In this document: positions 35,555-44,984 of the stretch, one piece after another
Layout of the letters: each line of letters opens with the position of its first letter
Numbering within the stretch: the stretch's first letter is position 1
Assembly: GCF_028368935.1 (NCBI RefSeq)
Contig: NZ_JAQNDK010000002.1
Coordinates: 744,001 to 808,000, forward strand
Direction: 5' to 3'
DNA from: Sorangium aterium
GTDB lineage: Bacteria; Myxococcota_A; Polyangia; Polyangiales; Polyangiaceae
Length of the DNA stretch: 64,000 bases
The notes under the pieces: generated by a model
What the model was told of the DNA's origin: nothing
What the model saw: the letters and a program-made list of their open reading frames with translations, nothing else
Database searches by the model: none
Program-made: the position numbers and the translations under genes

Positions 35555-35794
35555 ATGGGCAAGGGGCAGCCTCAGATCACCAACGTCATCCGCGCGCTGA
35601 GGTTTCAAGCGAGCGAGATGACGCAGGCGGAGTTGGCCGAGAAGGTCGGCGTCACCCGTCAAACCATCGTCGCCATCGAGCAGGGCCGCTACTCGCCCTC
35701 CCTCGAGGTCGCCTTCCGCATCGCGGCGGCCTTCGGCGTGCCGCTCGAGCACGTCTTTCAGTGGAAGGGCGGCGCGTCGGGCGAGCGGGGTTGA
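35555..35794 (+). CDS. XRE-family HTH regulator (YozG-like)
   Basis: This 79-aa protein is a single Cro/cI-type HTH (about 10-70): [40 protein letters not shown], followed by LEHVFQW. This is the compact family typified by YozG. It begins four bases after the small membrane peptide, and translation is likely coupled because no separate ribosome site is seen. It probably autoregulates; the inverted repeat at 35224-35237 is a candidate operator. Confidence 0.85.
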   Translation: MGKGQPQITNVIRALRFQASEMTQAELAEKVGVTRQTIVAIEQGRYSPSLEVAFRIAAAFGVPLEHVFQWKGGASGERG

Positions 35795-35830
35795 GCCGCG
35801 CGCCCGTCGGATGCCGGCGCCGGCGGCAGC

Positions 35831-35983
35831 GTGCGCGCCGTCATCGATCGACGCTATCCGATCGAGCGAATGGCCGAGGCCCACGCCGGTGTCGAACAAG
35901 GGCGCAAGAAAGGAAGCGTCGTTGTGATCACGAGCGCTGGCGACGACGAAGGCGCTGCGCGCGCGGCCGTGCTCCGCGCGTGA
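35831..35983 (+). pseudogene. C-terminal remnant of a zinc-type/quinone oxidoreductase (MDR) gene
   Basis: Fifty codons beginning at a GTG read VRAVIDRRYPIERMAEAHAG, then VEQGRKKGSVVV and a stop. This matches the last beta-strand and tail of medium-chain dehydrogenases/reductases (the usual form being 'x-x-V-I-D-R-x-Y-P-L-E-x-x-x-E-A-H'). The NAD(P) fold and catalytic domain are absent; the upstream sequence is the XRE gene. It is a 5'-deleted relic. Nothing else is seen up to the sigma factor at 36197. Confidence 0.6.
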
Positions 35984-36196
35984 GATGACGCGGATGCGGT
36001 ATGGGCAGCTCCCGGTCGGCGCGCTCGTGCGCGTCGACGTGCACTAAGGACCGCAATTTGCGCTGGTGCGGCGCTCGCTCGCGGCGCACGCCCGGTGCAG
36101 CTCTCCACGAGGTCCGCGCGGTCATCCGTGCTGCTGCTCGGCGCTGGCCTGTCGATTTTGTGATCGGTTCGCCTCGATCCGGAGATTGCACAAGGC

Positions 36197-36787
36197 GTGA
36201 GCCGTGGTGAAGCGCTGACCCTGATGCAGCTCCCCGCCGCAGTTCCGCCCGACAGCCGGGCGGCGGCCGGGCGCCTCACCGGGCTCGTGATGGACTATTC
36301 GGCGTTCGTCTGGCGCTCGCTGGTGCGGCTCGGCCTGCCGCGCGCCGACGCGGAGGACGCGGCGCAGCAGGTCTTCCTCGTGGCGGCCCGGCGGCTCGGG
36401 GACATCGAATCGGGCCGGGAGGCCGCGTTCCTGTTCAGCACGGCGCTGCGGATCGCCTCGCGCGCGCGGAGGACACAGCAGCGGCGCCGGGAGGTGCTGG
36501 AGGACGCGCCTTGCGAGCGCGTCGATCCGGCGCCGGACCCCGAGGAGATGATGGATCGCGCTCGCGCCCGCGCGACGCTCGATGCCATCCTCGACGCGAT
36601 GCCCCTCGAGCAGCGCGCTGTCTTCGTGCTGTTCGAGCTGGAGCAGATGACGACGGCGGACATCGCGGCGCTGCTCGATCTTCCGGCAGGCACGGTCGCG
36701 TCTCGCCTCCGCCGGGCGCGCGAGCACTTCCAGGCCGCCGTGAGGCGGATAGAGGCGCGGGCCCATTTCCGAGGTGAATCGCCATGA
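36197..36787 (+). CDS. ECF-type RNA polymerase sigma factor, coupled to a membrane partner
   Basis: This 196-aa protein has sigma region 2 (about 33-95; DAEDAAQQVFLVAARRLGDI) and region 4 (about 125-185; MPLEQRAVFVLFELEQMTTADIAALLDLPAGTVASRLRRAREHF). The start may be the GTG at 36197 or the ATG at 36224; neither has a convincing ribosome site. Its stop overlaps the next gene's start by ATGA, so the downstream membrane protein is very likely its partner or antagonist. Confidence 0.88.
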   Translation: MSRGEALTLMQLPAAVPPDSRAAAGRLTGLVMDYSAFVWRSLVRLGLPRADAEDAAQQVFLVAARRLGDIESGREAAFLFSTALRIASRARRTQQRRREVLEDAPCERVDPAPDPEEMMDRARARATLDAILDAMPLEQRAVFVLFELEQMTTADIAALLDLPAGTVASRLRRAREHFQAAVRRIEARAHFRGESP

Positions 36788-37725
36788 CCGATCCCGAGCG
36801 CCTTCTGGACCAGAAGGGGAGTGCTCTGCGAACGACGCTCCTCCGCGCGGCGCTCGACGAGAGCCCGCCGAGCGGCTTGACGCGGCGAATGCTCGTCGCG
36901 GTCGGCGTCGGGGCGGCTGTGACGGGCACGGGGGGCGCTGCCGCGGCGGGGAGCGCGGGAGCGGCGGGGAGCGCGGGCGCGGGGGCAGGGGGCGCGGGCG
37001 CGGGGGCAGGGGGCGCGGCCGCGGCGGGGAGCGCGGGCGCGGGGGCAGGGGGCGCGGCCGCGACGGGGGGCGCGGCCGCGGCGGGGGCGAGCGCTGCGCT
37101 GAAGGTGGCGGGCGTGGCGGGCGGGAGCGGGATCTTGAGCGCGCTCGGGATCGGCGCGCTCGCGGGGGTGCTCACGCTCGGGGTCGCGGAATGGACGCAC
37201 GTCGACGCGCCGATGCCCGCGAGGCGCGCTCAGGAGGCGGCGAGCGCGCCGGGGGCGCTCGCCGCGCCGCGCGCCCATAGCGCGGCCGAGGCGGAGCTGC
37301 ACGAGCGCGTCCCGGAGGAGCGGGCGGACGAGGCTCCGCCCATGGCCGCGCCCGCCGCAACGGCTCCTGCTGCCGCGGCGGCGAGCAGCCCGCGCGCACG
37401 CGAACGGAACGCGCCGACGCTGGCCGCCGAGCTTGCGCTGCTCGACACGGCGCGGCGCGCGCTGCGACGCGGTGATCCGGCGGTCGCCCTCGCGCTCCTG
37501 GCCCGCCACGCGCGCGAGTTCCCGAGCGCTCAGCTCTCCGACGAGGCCGCCGCGATCCGCGTCGAGGCGCTGGCGCGCAAGGGAGATCGCGCGGGCGCGC
37601 ACGCGGCGGCGCGGCGCTTCCTCGAGGCGCACCCGGGCAGCCCTCACGCCGATCGCGTAGAGTCGGCCGCCGGGCTCGGCGCGAGCGAAGGGTCCGCGCA
37701 CGGGAGGAACGGACCCGGAGATTGA
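36784..37725 (+). CDS. Membrane-spanning protein coupled to an ECF sigma factor (anti-sigma-like)
   Basis: This 313-aa protein overlaps the sigma gene by ATGA. The first 40 residues form a small charged domain (LLDQKGSALRTTLLRAALDE), followed by an extraordinary Gly/Ala repeat (about 42-105), one transmembrane helix (about 107-136) and a Pro/Ala linker. A TPR-like C-terminal domain follows (about 215-300; LLDTARRALRRGDPAVALALLARHAREFP). The layout of a cytosolic head, a membrane helix and an outer TPR domain is common in myxobacterial sigma-factor partners. It lacks a recognisable zinc anti-sigma motif, so the anti-sigma role is inferred from position. Confidence 0.75.
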   Translation: MTDPERLLDQKGSALRTTLLRAALDESPPSGLTRRMLVAVGVGAAVTGTGGAAAAGSAGAAGSAGAGAGGAGAGAGGAAAAGSAGAGAGGAAATGGAAAAGASAALKVAGVAGGSGILSALGIGALAGVLTLGVAEWTHVDAPMPARRAQEAASAPGALAAPRAHSAAEAELHERVPEERADEAPPMAAPAATAPAAAAASSPRARERNAPTLAAELALLDTARRALRRGDPAVALALLARHAREFPSAQLSDEAAAIRVEALARKGDRAGAHAAARRFLEAHPGSPHADRVESAAGLGASEGSAHGRNGPGD

Positions 37726-37828
37726 TACCGGAGGGGCCTCGCCATTGCGCGGCGGAACACCGCGGCCATGCGCTGCTGTTGCTCGGGGAGTACGGGCGCG
37801 CGCGACGCCGGCCACGCGCCCTTGAGGT

Positions 37829-39214
37829 ATGCTCCGGCGGACCGTGCCGCCGCCGAACCAGCGCTCCGACCGCGAGCGCGTCCTTGCGTTGCTCAAACGC
37901 CACGGATGGAACGCGACCTCGTTCCAGACCCTGGAGTCCGACTTTCGCTACTGGTTCCATGGCGACGACGCCTGCGTGGCTTACGTCGATACCGGCGGCG
38001 CCTGGGTCGCCGCCGGCGCGCCGATCACGGCGGCCGAGCAGCTGGCCGAGGTCGCGCAGGCGTTCGTGCAGGCGGCCGCGGCCGAGGGGCGGCGGGCGTG
38101 CCTCTTCGGCGCGGAGGCGCGGTTCTGCGAGCGGGTGTCGTGGAGCGCGATGCTCGTCGGCGAGCAGCCGGTGTGGGAGCCGGCGCGCTGGGGCGGCGTG
38201 CTCCGGTCGAGCCGGAGCCTGCGCGAGCAGCTCCGCCGCGCGCGCGCGAAGGGCGTGGTCGCGCGCTCGGTGAGCCGCGGCGAGCTCGAGGACCCCGGGA
38301 GCCCGCTGCGGGGCGAGGTGGAGCGCCTGATGGCGCGCTGGGCCTCGTCGCGGCCGATGGCGCCCATGGGCTTCCTCGTGCAGCTGGAGCCGTTCTCGTT
38401 CGCGGGCGAGCGGCGCTATGTCGTGGCGGAGGCCGGAGGCGCCGTGGTCGGCTTCCTCGCAGCGGTGCCCGTGTACGCGCGGCGCGGCCTCTTTCTGGAG
38501 GACCTGCTCCGCGACCCGTCCGCGCCGAACGGCACCACGGAGCTGCTCGTCGATCAGGCGATGCGCGCCGCCGCGGCGGAGGAGCGCCTGTATGTGACGC
38601 TCGGCCTCGCGCCGCTCGCCGGGCCTGTGCGGCGCGGGCTGCGCGCGGCGCGGCGGATCGGGGCTCGCCTGTACGATTTCCAGGGGCTTTACGCGTTCAA
38701 GGCGAAGCTGCGTCCCGACGGATGGGCGCCGATTTACCTGGTGGTCCCGCCGGGCGGCCATGGCCTCGTGGCCATCTACGACACGCTCGCGGCGTTCTCG
38801 CGCGGGGGGCTCCTGCGCTTCGGGCTCGCGACGCTGCTGCGCGGGCCAGCCGTGATCTTCGAGGTGCTCGGCTGGCTGCTCGTCCCGTGGACCGCGCTGC
38901 TCGCGCTCGCGCCCGCGGCGCGGTGGTTCCCGTCACCCGCCGTGAAATGGGCGTGGGTGGCGTTCGACGTGGGCCTCGCGCCCGCCATGCTGCGGCTGAG
39001 CCGCCGGTACGGGCAGCGGCTCTCGCTGGCGCTGGCCGTGCTGGTGACCTGCGACGCGGCGCTGACGCTGGGGCAGGCGCTGCTGTTCAACGTGCCGCGG
39101 GCGCGGGGGGCGTTCGAGGCCGCGGTCGTAGCGACGGCGGTGGCGGCGCCGGCGGTCGCGGCGGCCCTGCTGTGGAGCGCGCGGATGCACAAGCCGGAGC
39201 GGCGCTTCGGATAG
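37829..39214 (+). CDS. MprF-like lipid aminoacylase domain (DUF2156) with C-terminal membrane helices
   Basis: This 461-aa protein carries the DUF2156/LPG_synthase_C fold at about 12-330: ERVLALLKRHGWNATSFQTLESDFRYWF, then GGAWVAAGAPI, then LFLEDLLRDPSAPNGTTELLVDQAM, then GARLYDFQGLYAFKAKLRPDGW. In MprF this domain transfers an amino acid from a tRNA to phosphatidylglycerol, altering surface charge. Here three to four hydrophobic helices follow it (about 350-375, 405-428 and 435-455), whereas in classical MprF the membrane part comes first. It lacks the flippase module. The start at 37829 is the best by length, with only weak ribosome-site support. Confidence 0.8.
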   Translation: MLRRTVPPPNQRSDRERVLALLKRHGWNATSFQTLESDFRYWFHGDDACVAYVDTGGAWVAAGAPITAAEQLAEVAQAFVQAAAAEGRRACLFGAEARFCERVSWSAMLVGEQPVWEPARWGGVLRSSRSLREQLRRARAKGVVARSVSRGELEDPGSPLRGEVERLMARWASSRPMAPMGFLVQLEPFSFAGERRYVVAEAGGAVVGFLAAVPVYARRGLFLEDLLRDPSAPNGTTELLVDQAMRAAAAEERLYVTLGLAPLAGPVRRGLRAARRIGARLYDFQGLYAFKAKLRPDGWAPIYLVVPPGGHGLVAIYDTLAAFSRGGLLRFGLATLLRGPAVIFEVLGWLLVPWTALLALAPAARWFPSPAVKWAWVAFDVGLAPAMLRLSRRYGQRLSLALAVLVTCDAALTLGQALLFNVPRARGAFEAAVVATAVAAPAVAAALLWSARMHKPERRFG

Positions 39215-39272
39215 GCTCTCACGGGGATGAGGGCTATTCCAGGATCGTCAGAGACGGCTCGTGCCGTGCGAA

Positions 39273-40589
39273 TCACCTGTGTGTCGGGACGATCTTTCGG
39301 ATCGTCCCGTCGTCGTTGTAGTAGGCGCGATCGACGCAGGTGGACCTCCGGTAGCTGCCGCCGGTCGGCAGCGCGGCGTCGTGGTACGTGAGGTAGCTGG
39401 CCCCTTTGAACTCGAAGAGCGACTGGTGAATGGTGCTGCTGTTCGGCACCGGATCCAGGATGACGCCCCGATGTTGCCACGGCCCCTCCGGCGACGTGCT
39501 TGTCGCGTAGGAGATGCTCTCCGGGAACCCCGAAGCGTAGGTCAAATAATAGAGGCCGCCGTGCTTGGACAGAAAAGGCGCCTCGGTGTAGCCGGGGATG
39601 TTCTTGAGCACGTGGATCTGGGCGCCGCCGATGCTGCGGTTCTGCATCTTCCCGCCGCCGTCGGTCGTGTAGGTCTCACCCTTCAGGTGGATCATGTCGT
39701 CCTCGAGCTCGACCCAGTACAGGACTCCATTCCCCCAGTACATGTAGGCCCGGCCGTCGTCGTCGACGAACACCGTCGGATCAAGGTTTCGCCACGAATG
39801 GTCCGCCGTGCCGTCGGTGTCGGCCAGGAAGACGAGCGGGATCCCCCGTGCGTCCTTGAACGGCCCCTCCGGCTTGTCCGCGACCGCGACGCCGATCGAG
39901 ATCCCATAAGCCGACTGGCCGCCCTGCACCGGCGCGTAGAAGTAGAACTTCGGGTTGCCGCTCTCGTCATCGCGCTCGACCACCTGAGCCGCATTGGCGT
40001 TGCCCGTCGAGTCGCTGCCGCGAGCCCAGGAGAACACATCGTAGCGAATCACCGCGCCCTTGTTCTCCCAGTGGATCATGTCGGACGATGTCCAGAGCCG
40101 CCAGTCGAACATGCGGTAGCCCTCTGCACCCTCGGCCTGCTCGTCATGGCCGGTATAGAGGTAGACCTTGTTGTTCCAGGCCATGGCGGCGCCGTCCGCG
40201 GTAAAGATGTGGTCTCCGGGGCCGCTGGTCGGATCTGGCGCATCGTACTTGATGATGGGGTTGTCGAACGCTGTCGGGGGCGGCGTGCTGCCTGCGCCGC
40301 CGCCGCCATCCGCGCCGCCGCTGCCGCCTGCGCCGCCGCTGCCGCCTGCGCCGCCGCTGCCCGTCGCGCCGCCGCTGCCCGTCGCGCCGCCGCTGCCCAC
40401 CGTGCCACTGCTGACGCCCTCACCGCCGCTGCCGCCTGCGCCGCTGCTGCTCGAGCTATTGCTGGAGCTCGATGACGACGTTCCTGGGCCAGAGGTCGCC
40501 GTGTCCGGCTTCTCCTCACCACCGCCGCAAGCCCCGAGCCATGCCGAAAGTACAAGACCAGCAATCAGCTTCGAACGAGCGTAGTCCAT
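39273..40589 (-). CDS. GH43-type glycosidase lipoprotein (arabinan/xylan-active)
   Basis: This 438-aa protein has a lipoprotein signal (LGAC, Cys21), a Ser/Gly/Ala-rich linker (about 30-100), then a five-bladed GH43 catalytic domain. The family features include an N-terminal acidic segment (YDAPDPTSG, about 115-121), a second acidic motif (DPTVFVDDDGRAYMYWG) and the general-acid Glu in TEAPFLSKHGGLYYLTYA. The closest activities are endo-arabinanase, arabinofuranosidase or xylosidase; which one cannot be read here. AGGAGG lies 8 bases before the ATG at 40589. A promoter with a LacI-type operator lies at 40692-40728, facing this gene. Confidence 0.9.
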   Translation of the reverse strand: MDYARSKLIAGLVLSAWLGACGGGEEKPDTATSGPGTSSSSSSNSSSSSGAGGSGGEGVSSGTVGSGGATGSGGATGSGGAGGSGGAGGSGGADGGGGAGSTPPPTAFDNPIIKYDAPDPTSGPGDHIFTADGAAMAWNNKVYLYTGHDEQAEGAEGYRMFDWRLWTSSDMIHWENKGAVIRYDVFSWARGSDSTGNANAAQVVERDDESGNPKFYFYAPVQGGQSAYGISIGVAVADKPEGPFKDARGIPLVFLADTDGTADHSWRNLDPTVFVDDDGRAYMYWGNGVLYWVELEDDMIHLKGETYTTDGGGKMQNRSIGGAQIHVLKNIPGYTEAPFLSKHGGLYYLTYASGFPESISYATSTSPEGPWQHRGVILDPVPNSSTIHQSLFEFKGASYLTYHDAALPTGGSYRRSTCVDRAYYNDDGTIRKIVPTHR

Positions 40590-40691
40590 GTCGAGCACCT
40601 CCTCATCAGCCTATCCAGCACGACGACCATGGCGACGGTGAGCACCACCACGCCAAGCCGTGCCGTCCGGAAGTCCAGCCCCCGGCCAGCC

Positions 40692-40728
40692 AATGTGAGC
40701 GTTCACATTTATAGCGTCAATCAAAAAC
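40692..40728 (-). promoter_or_regulatory. Promoter/operator module, copy 1 (faces the GH43 gene)
   Basis: On the minus strand the order is GTTTTTGATTGACGC, six bases, then TGTGAACGCTCACATT. TTGACG (40720-40715) and CACATT are 17 bases apart and fit -35 and -10 boxes. The 14-bp TGTGARCGYTCACA core matches the LacI/GalR-family consensus TGNNARCGNTNNCA exactly, is nearly palindromic and covers the spacer and -10 region, a repressor-like position. It lies 103 bases upstream of the GH43 start codon. The same module occurs at 44985-45021. Confidence 0.7.
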
Positions 40729-40776
40729 CGGCGATCCAAGAGCTACATCTGTGGCCTGTACGGCAAGCACGTCTTT

Positions 40777-41463
40777 GTGCAGTCGCCGCTGCGCGCGTGG
40801 GACGTGCTCACGGATCCCACCGACATCGGCTCGGCCAATTCACCCGTCGCCACGCTGCCCGACTCGGCGTTCAGGGCCAAGGGGTACCCCGCTGGATCCG
40901 AGTACATGAGCTTCTCCGACGGCTATCTGTTCCTGGGTCACCTGCGGCCCGACGCCGGCGTCTCGAAGATCGACGTGCGCGACATCCACCGGATGTCGAT
41001 CGAGAATCGCATCTGGGGCCGGCTCGAGTTCACGAACGGCGACGACCAGTTCTCGATCTCGGTCGGCAGCCTGCTGGTGCTGGCCGACGACGAGCTGCCT
41101 TACCGCGGCATGGTCATCGCCGCGCACTCCACGGATCCGGACACCACGCCCCCGGCGGTCGACACGGTGTTGCCGAAGAACGGGGCGACGGGGCTGTCCA
41201 GGAAGTCGCGCATCGGCCTCAGCCTCACCGACAACATCGAGCTCGCCACGGTCCACCCGGGCAGCTTCATCGTCCGGCCGGTGGGCGGGCAGCCGGTGAA
41301 GGGCTCGTTCGGCCTGTACATGGGCATCGTGAACTTCGACCCCGACGAGGACCTGATGCCGAACACGACCTACGAGGTCGTCCTGCCCAAGGACGGCATG
41401 AAAGATCTCGTCGGCGACGGCATCGCGGCCGAGTTCAAGTCAACGTTCACGACAGGTCCCTGA
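40777..41463 (+). pseudogene. 5'-truncated Ig-like/propeller surface protein gene
   Basis: The 228-codon frame opens at a GTG, but in-frame coding continues upstream (SYICGLYGKHVFVQSPLRAWD) to about 40735. There it runs directly into the GH43 promoter with no signal peptide or ribosome site. It contains a propeller-like blade (GYLFLGHLRPDAG, ISVGSLLVLADD) and an SbsA-type Ig-like domain at about 130-228 (LPKNGATGLSRKSRIGLSLTDN, NTTYEVVLPKDGMKDLVG). The gene has lost its 5' part. It is followed three bases later by the next gene of what was an operon. Confidence 0.65.
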
Positions 41464-41466
41464 GCC

Positions 41467-43552
41467 ATGCGCTCGCTGCGGAGGGTCCTCGGCCTGCTCG
41501 GCGGCATCTGCTGGGCGGCGGCCTGGCCGGCCGAGGCATATGCCATCACGGCGAGCATCCCCGAGCGCGCGCCCTCGCTCGCCGGCGAGCCCGTCACGCT
41601 GGACCTGACGATCGGCGACGCTGTCGGCCCCGTGCAGGTGCGCTGGGACATGGGCGACGAGACGCGCACCGAGTTCACGGTCGACGACGTGCAGCAGGTC
41701 CACGCCTACGCCGCTCCCGGCCACTACCCGGTGCTCGTGACGGTCAAAGACGATGTCGGGTTCACCAGCGTCGCGTTCGTGCACACGGTGCACCGGCCGC
41801 TCGTCACGGGCAACGCAGCGGGCTCGACCGATCTCGTCTACGACCGGCCGAACGCGAAGATCTACACGGCCAACTACGAGAACGACAGCGTGAGCGTGGT
41901 CGACACGAACGCGCTGACCAGGCTCGCAGAGGTGCCGGTGGCGCGCGGCCCGGTCGGGGTCGCGCTCACGGCGCAAGGCAAGCTGTGGGTGCTGCACCTC
42001 CGGGGAGGGTCACGGCGAGGTGGCGCGCATCGACGCGGCGACCTTCCAGGTGAGCACGCGCTTCGAGCTCGCGGCGGACACCACGACGGAGGACACGGAT
42101 CAACAAGGGCGTGGCCTGCCGAACTACCTGTTTTCGGTGGGGCTCTTGCCCGACGGCCTGTTCGCGTGGGTGCCGGGCAAGAAGGACAACGTCTTTCGCG
42201 GTCCATTCCGGGATCAGCTCGCGCTCAGCGACGACAACACGGTGCGTCCGCTCGTGGCCCTGTTGAACGTCGCGGAGGGCGTCGAAGACGTCGCGCAGCG
42301 CATCGATCTGGACGATCGCAACCTGCCCAACCAGGTCGTGTTCACGCCGCTCGGCGACTATGCGTTCGTCAGCGTCGCCGGCTCGGCCCTGGTGGAGGTC
42401 CGCGACGCCTACACGGGCGAATTCGTGACCGCGCTGAAAGAGACGGGCTTTGCTCCGCGCGGCCTGGCGCTGACCGAGACCGACAGGCTGTTCGTGCACG
42501 CGTCGCTCAGCCGTACGGTGGCGGTCTACGACGTCGCCGACATCGTCAGCTCGCACGACCTCATCACCAAGAAGCTGGCCGACGTTCCGACCGTGGCCGC
42601 GGAGAAGCTCGACGCGCAGGTCTTGCGCGGCAAACAGCTGTTCTTCAACTCGGAGGACGTGCGCATGAGCGACCAGGGCTACATCAGCTGCGCGTCGTGT
42701 CACTTCGACGGCGCGGACGACGGGCGCGTGTGGGATTTCGGCAGCGTGGGGGAGGGGCTTCGCAACACCGTCTCGCTGCTCGGACGGCGCGGCACGGGCC
42801 ACGGCAACGTCAACTGGAGCGGCAGCTTCGACGAGATCCAGGACGCCGACGACAACATCCGTAACCTGTTCGGCGGCAAGGGGTTCCTCAGCGCCGAGCA
42901 GCTCGCCGTGGGGACCGTCGCCACGCCGCGCGGCGACAAGAAGGCCGGCCTGAGCCCCGAGCTCGACGCGCTGGCGGCGTTCCTCGGTTCGCTCGACACG
43001 CACAACCCGAGCCCCTTTCGCGACGCCGACGGCTCGCTCACCCAGGACGGCGTCGCGGGTCGCGCGATCTTCAAGCGCCTGGGGTGCGGCTTCTGCCACA
43101 CGGGTCCCGACGGGACCGACAGCGCGGGCGGCAAGCTGCACGACGTCGGCACCGTGAAGGCGTCCTCTGGCATGCGCGCGGGTGAGCCGCTGTTCGGGAT
43201 CGACACGCCGACCTTGAACGGCGTTTGGGAGACGGCGCCCTACTTGCACGACGGCTCCGCGCCAACGCTGCGCGACGTCCTCGTCACGGCCAACGCCGAA
43301 GATCGCCACGCCTTCACCAGCGCGCTCAGCGAAGCCGAGCTAGGACAGCTCATCGCTTACGTGCAGCAGCTCGACGGCACCGTCGACCTGGAGCCGAGCG
43401 AGGGGGACGGCGCGGATGAGGAGCCGACCGAGGAAGGCCTCTTTGGCTGCAGCGTGACGGGCGGGCGCGGCGACAGCCACGCGCCGCTCCTGGCGTTCGC
43501 GCTCGTGGCCGGGTTGATGACGTTCGGCGCCCGCCGAGGGAGGGTCGCGTGA
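41467..43552 (+). pseudogene. Frameshifted multi-domain c-type cytochrome gene (PKD, YncE-like propeller, di-heme)
   Basis: The first frame (41467 to about 42005) encodes a signal peptide, a PKD-like domain (about 35-110) and the start of a YncE-like propeller (YDRPNAKIYTANYENDSVSVVDT). At a GGGG near 42003 one extra base shifts the frame. The sequence continues from 42020 as more propeller, then two cytochrome c units with CASCH (about 42689) and CGFCH (about 43085) in a MauG/cytochrome c peroxidase-like region, and a C-terminal membrane anchor. With one base removed it would be about 694 aa. It overlaps the next gene by GTGA. Confidence 0.75.
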
Positions 43553-44957
43553 GACGCCTGCCGAGCCTGTGCCTGGTGTCGCTGCTGCTGGCGGCGTGCG
43601 TCGGCGAGATCGGCGGCGGCGCTGCGACTGACCAGACGACGAACGACTGGGACACGCTGCCGCCCGTGAACGCTCCCGACCCGGAGCTGTCGGACCTACC
43701 CAGGCGCGAGGCGCAGCACCGCGCGCTCTGCGCGACGCCGCGCGGCGACAGCTTCTGGCAGGCGGTGTGCGCCGAGCCCCGGCCGAACATCACCGACCTC
43801 GCCAGCTTGCTCCGCGTCGCGAAGCTCGACGAAGATCGCGCCTTCGCGCTCACCGGCACTCCACCTCGCTCGTGAAGAGCTCCGTCTCCGCCATCAATCC
43901 GCGCCTTATCCTCTTTCCGCGCGTGACCGAGCTGCGCGAGAGGCCGGCTGAAATGACCGCGCTCGGCTTCGTTCGCGGCGAGCCCTTCGTCGAGGTCGTG
44001 AGCCGCGACCTCTCGACCGGCGACTACAACTTCTACCTGTTCACGTTCGAGCGACAGTGTGATTACGACGGCGGCTGCGATCTGGCGAGCCTGCTCACCG
44101 AGGAGGTAGAGCACGGCTGGACCGCGTTCAGCATCTACAGCGAGGAAGACGTCGAGAATACGTCGTTCGACTGTCGCTCGTGCCATCAGCCCGACGGCTA
44201 CGGCACGAAGAAGATCTTGCGCATGCAGGAGCTGGAGTTCCCCTGGATGCACTGGTTCCCGCAGCGCTTCGTGCAGCGCACGGAGTCCGATCGGGTGCTC
44301 ACGGCGCAGTTCCTGGAGGCCCACGCGCGGGACGCGCAGTACGGCGGCATCCCCATCGCGGCCATCCAGAACGCCATCGACGAGGGCAGCGGCGCGCACC
44401 TCGAGGCATTGCTCGTGGCCGAAGGCCAGGCGGCGCAGCCGAACGCGTTCGACCCGCGCATCGAGGCCGAGGCCAAGGCCGGCTCGTCGAGCGCGATCTG
44501 GGAGAAGCAGTTCGCCGTGTCGCTGGCGGGTGACTCGATTTCGGTGCCTTACCCGCTCGTGGACGTGACGGATCCCGCGCTCCGCGCGGAGCGGACGAGG
44601 TCCTACCTCGACGTGGTGACGGGCGCAGCCCCGCGACAGTCCCTGCTCGATTTGCGCGATCTGTTCTCCGCGGACGCGAAGGTGAAGCTCGGCCTGGTGC
44701 CGCCGCCGGGAGCGAGCGGGCGCGCCGTGCTCACGCAGCTCTGCTCGCGCTGCCACGACGGTCGCGGGAACCCGGCGCTCAACCGCGCCAAGTTCAACGT
44801 GAAGGACCTGGACGGCATGTCGCGAGAGACGAAGGACAAGGCCATCTTTCGCTTGCAGGAGCCCGCGACCTCGCCGCTGCGTATGCCGCCGTGGCGCGCC
44901 GCCGACGCGCTGCCCCCCGCGGAGCTCGCCGCGGCCATCGAAGAGCTGGCCAAGTAG
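43549..44957 (+). pseudogene. Frameshifted di-heme c-type cytochrome lipoprotein gene
   Basis: It starts with GTG, coupled to the preceding gene (GTGA overlap), and has a lipoprotein signal (LLLAAC). The first frame stops at 43875. One base lost near 43856 (GGC ACT for an expected GGC CAC TCC) moves the coding sequence to the frame that ends at 44957. Two CxxCH motifs are present (CRSCH near 44172, CSRCH near 44742). Repaired, it would be about 469 aa. The likely role is an outer-surface electron carrier or peroxidase partner of the preceding protein. Confidence 0.75.
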
Positions 44958-44984
44958 CGCCGTCCGCGTAGCCGCCGCGCGCCA

